From Rhizobium leguminosarum bv. trifolii WSM2297 (GTDB taxonomy: Bacteria; Pseudomonadota; Alphaproteobacteria; Rhizobiales; Rhizobiaceae): a DNA stretch of 64,000 nucleotides. The stretch is taken from assembly GCF_000271845.1 (NCBI RefSeq), contig NZ_JH719395.1, positions 755,080 through 819,079 of the forward strand, written 5' to 3'. This document shows positions 61,062 through 64,000 of the stretch, in pieces. Each line of letters begins with the position of its first letter. Position 1 is the stretch's first letter. The position numbers and the translations under genes were made by a program. The notes beneath the pieces are model-generated. The model saw only the letters and a program-made list of their open reading frames with translations, was not told the origin of the DNA and searched no databases.

Positions 61062-61960
61062 GCGATGTTGTCCGCAGCGAAATCCAGATCCGTCCTCCGA
61101 GCGTCCCGAGCCGCATGGCGGCGTCGTTTGCGCGCGCCGGCCGCAAATTGGCCGCCGAACCGCTTGGTCTTGCCGGCTTCGTCATCCTCGGTCTGCTCTG
61201 CATCGTCGCGATCTTCGCGCCGCTTCTGGCGCCTTATGATCCGGTCGTGCAGTCGCTTGGCGATGCACTGCAGCCCCCGAGCCTGGCGCATTGGGCCGGC
61301 ACCGATGAATTCGGCCGCGACATTCTGAGCCGGCTGATCTTCGGCACCCGCATCACCATTCAGACCGTACTGTCGATCTCCCTGATCGTCGGGCCGATCG
61401 GCCTGTTGATCGGCGTCGTCGCCGGCTTCTTCGGCGGGCGCACCGATGCGCTGCTGATGCGCGCCACCGATATCGTCCTGTCCTTCCCGTCGCTGATCCT
61501 GGCGCTGGCCTTTGCCGCCGCGCTCGGTGCGGGCCTGGGCACGGCGATCATCGCCATCTCGCTGACGGCCTGGCCGCCGATTGCCAGGCTCGCCCGCGCC
61601 GAAGCCCTTGTCGTCAGAAATGCCGACTATGTGGTCGCCGCCCGCCTTTACGGCGCTTCGCCGATCCGCATTCTTCTCCTCTATATCGCGCCGATGTGCG
61701 TTCCCTCCGTCATCGTCCGCCTGACCCTCAACATGGCCGGCATCATCCTGACGGCGGCCTCACTCGGCTTTCTCGGCCTCGGCGCCCAGCCGCCGGCGCC
61801 GGAATGGGGCGCGATGATCTCCAACGGCCGCAAGTTCATGCTCGATTATTGGTGGGTCGCCGTCATGCCGGGTATCGCCATCCTGCTGACCAGCCTTGCC
61901 TTCAACATCGCCGGAGATGCTCTGCGCGACATTCTGGATCCCCGCCATGCAAGATCATGA
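61058..61960 (+). CDS. Oligopeptide-type ABC transporter permease (DppC/OppC type)
   Basis: 300-residue permease: cytoplasmic N-terminal tail, helix 1 GLAGFVILGLLCIVAIFAPLLAPYDP, then HWAGTDEFGRDILSRLIFGTR (the DppC hallmark GTDxxGRDxxSR) and the coupling loop YVVAARLYGASPIRILLLYIAP (about 190-211). Partner of the preceding permease. Its end overlaps the ATPase start by 14 bases. Confidence 0.93.
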   Translation: MSDVVRSEIQIRPPSVPSRMAASFARAGRKLAAEPLGLAGFVILGLLCIVAIFAPLLAPYDPVVQSLGDALQPPSLAHWAGTDEFGRDILSRLIFGTRITIQTVLSISLIVGPIGLLIGVVAGFFGGRTDALLMRATDIVLSFPSLILALAFAAALGAGLGTAIIAISLTAWPPIARLARAEALVVRNADYVVAARLYGASPIRILLLYIAPMCVPSVIVRLTLNMAGIILTAASLGFLGLGAQPPAPEWGAMISNGRKFMLDYWWVAVMPGIAILLTSLAFNIAGDALRDILDPRHARS

Positions 61961-62792
61961 TCTGCAACCGGTTCTGTCCGTCAAAGGATTGAGCGTCCGT
62001 TTCGGGCGAGGCGCCGTGCCCGCCGTCTCCAATGTCAGTTTCGACGTCGGGCGCGAGCGTGTCGGCATCGTCGGCGAATCCGGCTCCGGCAAGTCGACGA
62101 CCGGTCGTGCCATCATGCGTCTGCTGCCGCCGGCCGCCGTCGTCACCGCTGAACGTCTTGATCTCGGCGGCGATCCGTTGCTGTCGAAGAGCGAGCGGCA
62201 GATGGGCGCGCTTCGTGGCAAGGATATCGCCCTGATCATGCAGGATCCGCGTTATTCGCTGAATCCGGTGCTGTCGATCGGCAAGCAGATCGCCGAGGCT
62301 GCGCGCCTTCACCTCAGTCTTGGCAAGAGCCAGGCGTTCGACGCCGCCCGCGCCATGCTCGAGCGCGTGCGCATCAGTGATCCCGATCGGGTCATGGCGC
62401 TTTATCCGCACCAGATATCGGGCGGCATGGGCCAGCGCGTGATGATCGCCATGATGCTGCTGGCGCGGCCGAAGCTTGTCATTGCCGACGAACCGACCTC
62501 GGCACTCGATGTCAGCGTTCGCAAGGACGTGCTGTTGCTGCTCGACGAACTGGTGCGCGAGAACAATTCCGGCCTGCTGTTGATCAGCCATGACATTCGC
62601 ATGGTCGCGGCCTTTTGCGAGCGCATCATCGTCATGTATGCCGGCCGCATCGTCGAAACGCTGACCAGTCTCGAAGAGGCCCGCCATCCCTATACCCGCG
62701 GGCTGATAGCAGCACTGCCCGACCCAAAGAACCCGGTTCGCCGGCTTGCGGTTCTTGATAGGGCAAAACTCGATCTGGAGACGGCGCAATGA
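61947..62792 (+). CDS. ABC transporter ATP-binding protein (DppD type)
   Basis: 281-residue ATPase. Walker A is GESGSGKST (about 44), the signature motif is ISGGMGQR (about 157; M where Q is usual), Walker B is [13 protein letters not shown]. The C-terminal tail HPYTRGLIAALPDPKNP is the oligopeptide-ABC C-terminal motif but shortened, lacking the usual cysteine-rich extension. The ATG at 61947 is used; longer in-frame starts lie inside the permease gene. Overlaps the next gene by 4 bases. Confidence 0.93.
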   Translation: MQDHDLQPVLSVKGLSVRFGRGAVPAVSNVSFDVGRERVGIVGESGSGKSTTGRAIMRLLPPAAVVTAERLDLGGDPLLSKSERQMGALRGKDIALIMQDPRYSLNPVLSIGKQIAEAARLHLSLGKSQAFDAARAMLERVRISDPDRVMALYPHQISGGMGQRVMIAMMLLARPKLVIADEPTSALDVSVRKDVLLLLDELVRENNSGLLLISHDIRMVAAFCERIIVMYAGRIVETLTSLEEARHPYTRGLIAALPDPKNPVRRLAVLDRAKLDLETAQ

Positions 62793-63532
62793 TCAATGTC
62801 CGCGACCTCGATGTCGTCTTTGCCTCGGGCAAATCAAGCAATCATGTCGTCCGCGGCATCAGTTTTCAGGTCAACCAGGGTGAGACGCTCGGCATCGTCG
62901 GCGAATCCGGCTGCGGCAAATCGACGGTGCTGCGTTGCCTTGCAGGCATGGAGGCAGGTTGGACCGGCCAGATCGAGCTTGGCGGCAAGCCGATCGGCAA
63001 GAGGCGCTCCCGCGAGGAGCTGAAATTTGCCCAGATGGTGTTTCAGGACCCTTACGGATCCCTGCATCCGCGCCAGCGCATCGGCACGGCGCTCGCCGAG
63101 CCGCTGCGCGCCATGGGCCATTCCGAGATTTGGGCGAAGGTCGAAAGAGCCTTGATCCAGGTGGGACTGCCGACAAGCTTCGCCAATCGTTTTCCCCATG
63201 AGCTTTCCGGCGGCCAGAGGCAGCGCGTGGCCATCGCCCGGGCGCTGATCCTGTCGCCGCCGATCCTGCTGCTCGACGAGCCGACATCGGCGCTCGACGT
63301 CTCGGTCCAGGCCGAAATTCTCAACCTGCTTGCCGATCAGCGAGAGGAAAAGGGGCTGACCTATCTGCTGGTCAGCCACGACCTCGCGGTTATCGCCCAT
63401 ATGTGCGACCGGGTACTGATCATGAAAAACGGCTGCTTCGTCGACGAACTCACCAGTGCGGATCTGCAGGCCGGCACCACCCATGATGCCTATGCGCGCG
63501 AGCTGTTTGAAGCGAGCTTTATGGAAGCTTGA
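62789..63532 (+). CDS. ABC transporter ATP-binding protein (DppF type)
   Basis: 247-residue second ATPase of the family-5 transporter. Walker A is GESGCGKST (about 37), the signature motif is LSGGQRQR (about 138), Walker B is [12 protein letters not shown], and the switch His is in [14 protein letters not shown]. It is about 70 residues shorter than DppF because the oligopeptide C-terminal domain is reduced. It ends the operon; a RIME element and a transposase fragment follow. Confidence 0.93.
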   Translation: MINVRDLDVVFASGKSSNHVVRGISFQVNQGETLGIVGESGCGKSTVLRCLAGMEAGWTGQIELGGKPIGKRRSREELKFAQMVFQDPYGSLHPRQRIGTALAEPLRAMGHSEIWAKVERALIQVGLPTSFANRFPHELSGGQRQRVAIARALILSPPILLLDEPTSALDVSVQAEILNLLADQREEKGLTYLLVSHDLAVIAHMCDRVLIMKNGCFVDELTSADLQAGTTHDAYARELFEASFMEA

Positions 63533-63572
63533 GATTGTCGTCTTGTATCGCTTTGCGGTTGCGCAGATGGCT

Positions 63573-63743
63573 GCCCCTCACCCTAACCCTCTCCCCGTAA
63601 AAAACGGGGCGAGGGGACGTGCCCTGCGAGAGCGAGGAGGGAACGGAGAGGTCACGGCATATCCCCTTCGCCCCGTTTACGGGGGTCCGAAGGACGGGTC
63701 GAGACCCGTGGCTCGACCCCGGGCGGTGCCGGCAGCCGGATGA
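63573..63743. repeat. RIME1-type element, copy D, expanded and cut at its right end
   Basis: Starts GCCCCTCA with the same left half as copy C, then the second hairpin is enlarged by about 34 bases containing GGGTCGAG...CTCGACCC, itself an inverted repeat. The right end reads CCGGATGAG and then leaves the RIME sequence, where copies A-C continue GGGGC. The break coincides with the tail of the IS110-type transposase region, suggesting insertion into the element. About 171 bp. Confidence 0.75.
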
Positions 63744-64000
63744 GAATCTGTGTTGGTTGTCAAGGCGGATTTGGGGTCCAGAGGCGGTCCTGAGCTAAGA
63801 GGCAGTTAGCGAGAACGAGAAGTTTGCGCATGACGGCGACTAGGATCACCTTGGGTGGTTTTCCTGTGGCTTTGAGTGTGTCTGCGAAACGAGCAAGAGC
63901 GGGATTGTAGCGACAAGCCGACAAGGCGGCCATGTAGAGTGCACGCCGGGGTGCGGGCCTGCCGGCGCGAATGGAACGACGCCCGGTTCGCGCGCCGCTG
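63743..64000. mobile_element. IS110-family insertion sequence, partial
   Basis: Begins where RIME copy D breaks off (63743/63744) and contains the transposase C-terminus on the minus strand. Only 16 bases (63744-63759) lie between the break and the transposase stop codon. A very short 3' non-coding end with the long non-coding end upstream fits the IS110 group, in which the bridge RNA is encoded upstream of the transposase, outside this window. The exact IS boundary is inferred from the RIME comparison alone. Confidence 0.6.
63760..63999 (-). CDS. IS110-family transposase, C-terminal part (runs off the window)
   Basis: 80 codons reading from the window edge to a TGA at 63760-63762. The protein contains AGRPAPRRALYMAALSACRYNP, ADTLKATGKPPKVILVAVMRKLLVLANCLLAQDRLW, the C-terminal Transposase_20 (IS116/IS110/IS902) signature of GR-x-x-x-R-x-x-LYMA-x-L and GKPPKV...MRKLL. 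The first complete codon is a Ser followed by Gly, which by comparison could be the conserved C-terminal serine of the family, but more upstream sequence is needed. Only the 3' end of the gene is in the window; whether the rest is intact cannot be seen. The DEDD RuvC-like N-terminal domain lies outside. Confidence 0.85.
   Translation of the reverse strand, partial: SGARTGRRSIRAGRPAPRRALYMAALSACRYNPALARFADTLKATGKPPKVILVAVMRKLLVLANCLLAQDRLWTPNPP

Overview
This window looks like chromosomal DNA of a fast-growing rhizobium of the Rhizobium leguminosarum / R. etli group. The evidence is the GC-rich coding sequence, the gene order dusB(nifR3)-ntrB-ntrC ... ntrY-ntrX-dat-hfq-hflX-mazG, a pyruvate dehydrogenase operon whose E1-beta carries its own lipoyl domain, and four copies of a ~137-bp double-palindrome intergenic element of the RIME1 type. 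The genus call rests on gene order and remembered family features, not on a database search.

Region 1 (1-17100) is core metabolism and regulation. It holds the 3' part of enolase, ftsB, the operon pdhA-pdhB-(small membrane protein)-pdhC-(SGNH hydrolase)-(acetyltransferase)-lpdA, two small membrane proteins, lipA, a P-loop kinase-like protein, a RatA/Coq10-like protein, then cinA/pncC-like and ispDF on the minus strand, and dusB-ntrB-ntrC on the plus strand. Region 2 (17100-19900) is a looser stretch: an intergenic region with DnaA-box-like sites and an orphan intrinsic terminator, an aldo/keto reductase and two unrecognised small membrane or exported proteins. Region 3 (19905-34240) returns to core genes: ntrYX, a D-amino-acid aminotransferase-like gene, hfq, hflX, mazG, a cytidine-deaminase-fold protein, an assimilatory sulfite reduction operon (cysG-DUF2849-cysI-DUF934), a UbiH-type monooxygenase and an AEC permease.

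Region 4 (34400-47640) is accessory in character: a metallo-beta-lactamase-fold hydrolase, ccdA, tRNA-Lys, an outer-membrane barrel protein, CsbD, several tiny membrane or lipoprotein-like genes, two large FAD monooxygenases (one paired with a divergent MarR regulator), two DUF982 genes, a DUF4242-cyclase fusion, and a gene with five tandem 15-bp repeats. Region 5 (47640-63535) contains two carbohydrate-uptake loci. The first has ThuA, Gfo/Idh/MocA and ROK genes facing a CUT1 sugar ABC transporter. The second has kdgD, a mannonate-dehydratase-like gene and a FadR-type regulator facing a family-5 (oligopeptide/oligosaccharide-type) ABC transporter whose substrate-binding gene carries a frameshift. 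The window ends in the 3' end of an IS110-family transposase that appears to interrupt the fourth RIME element.

The most interesting items beyond routine annotation are: two inverted copies of an 18-bp operator at the FAD monooxygenase/marR pair; a shared GACATAATATG motif on both sides of the GntR gene; the IS110-in-RIME junction; the orphan terminator that may end a small RNA; a strong stem-loop between a binding-protein gene and its permeases; and several micro-proteins of 24-95 residues.
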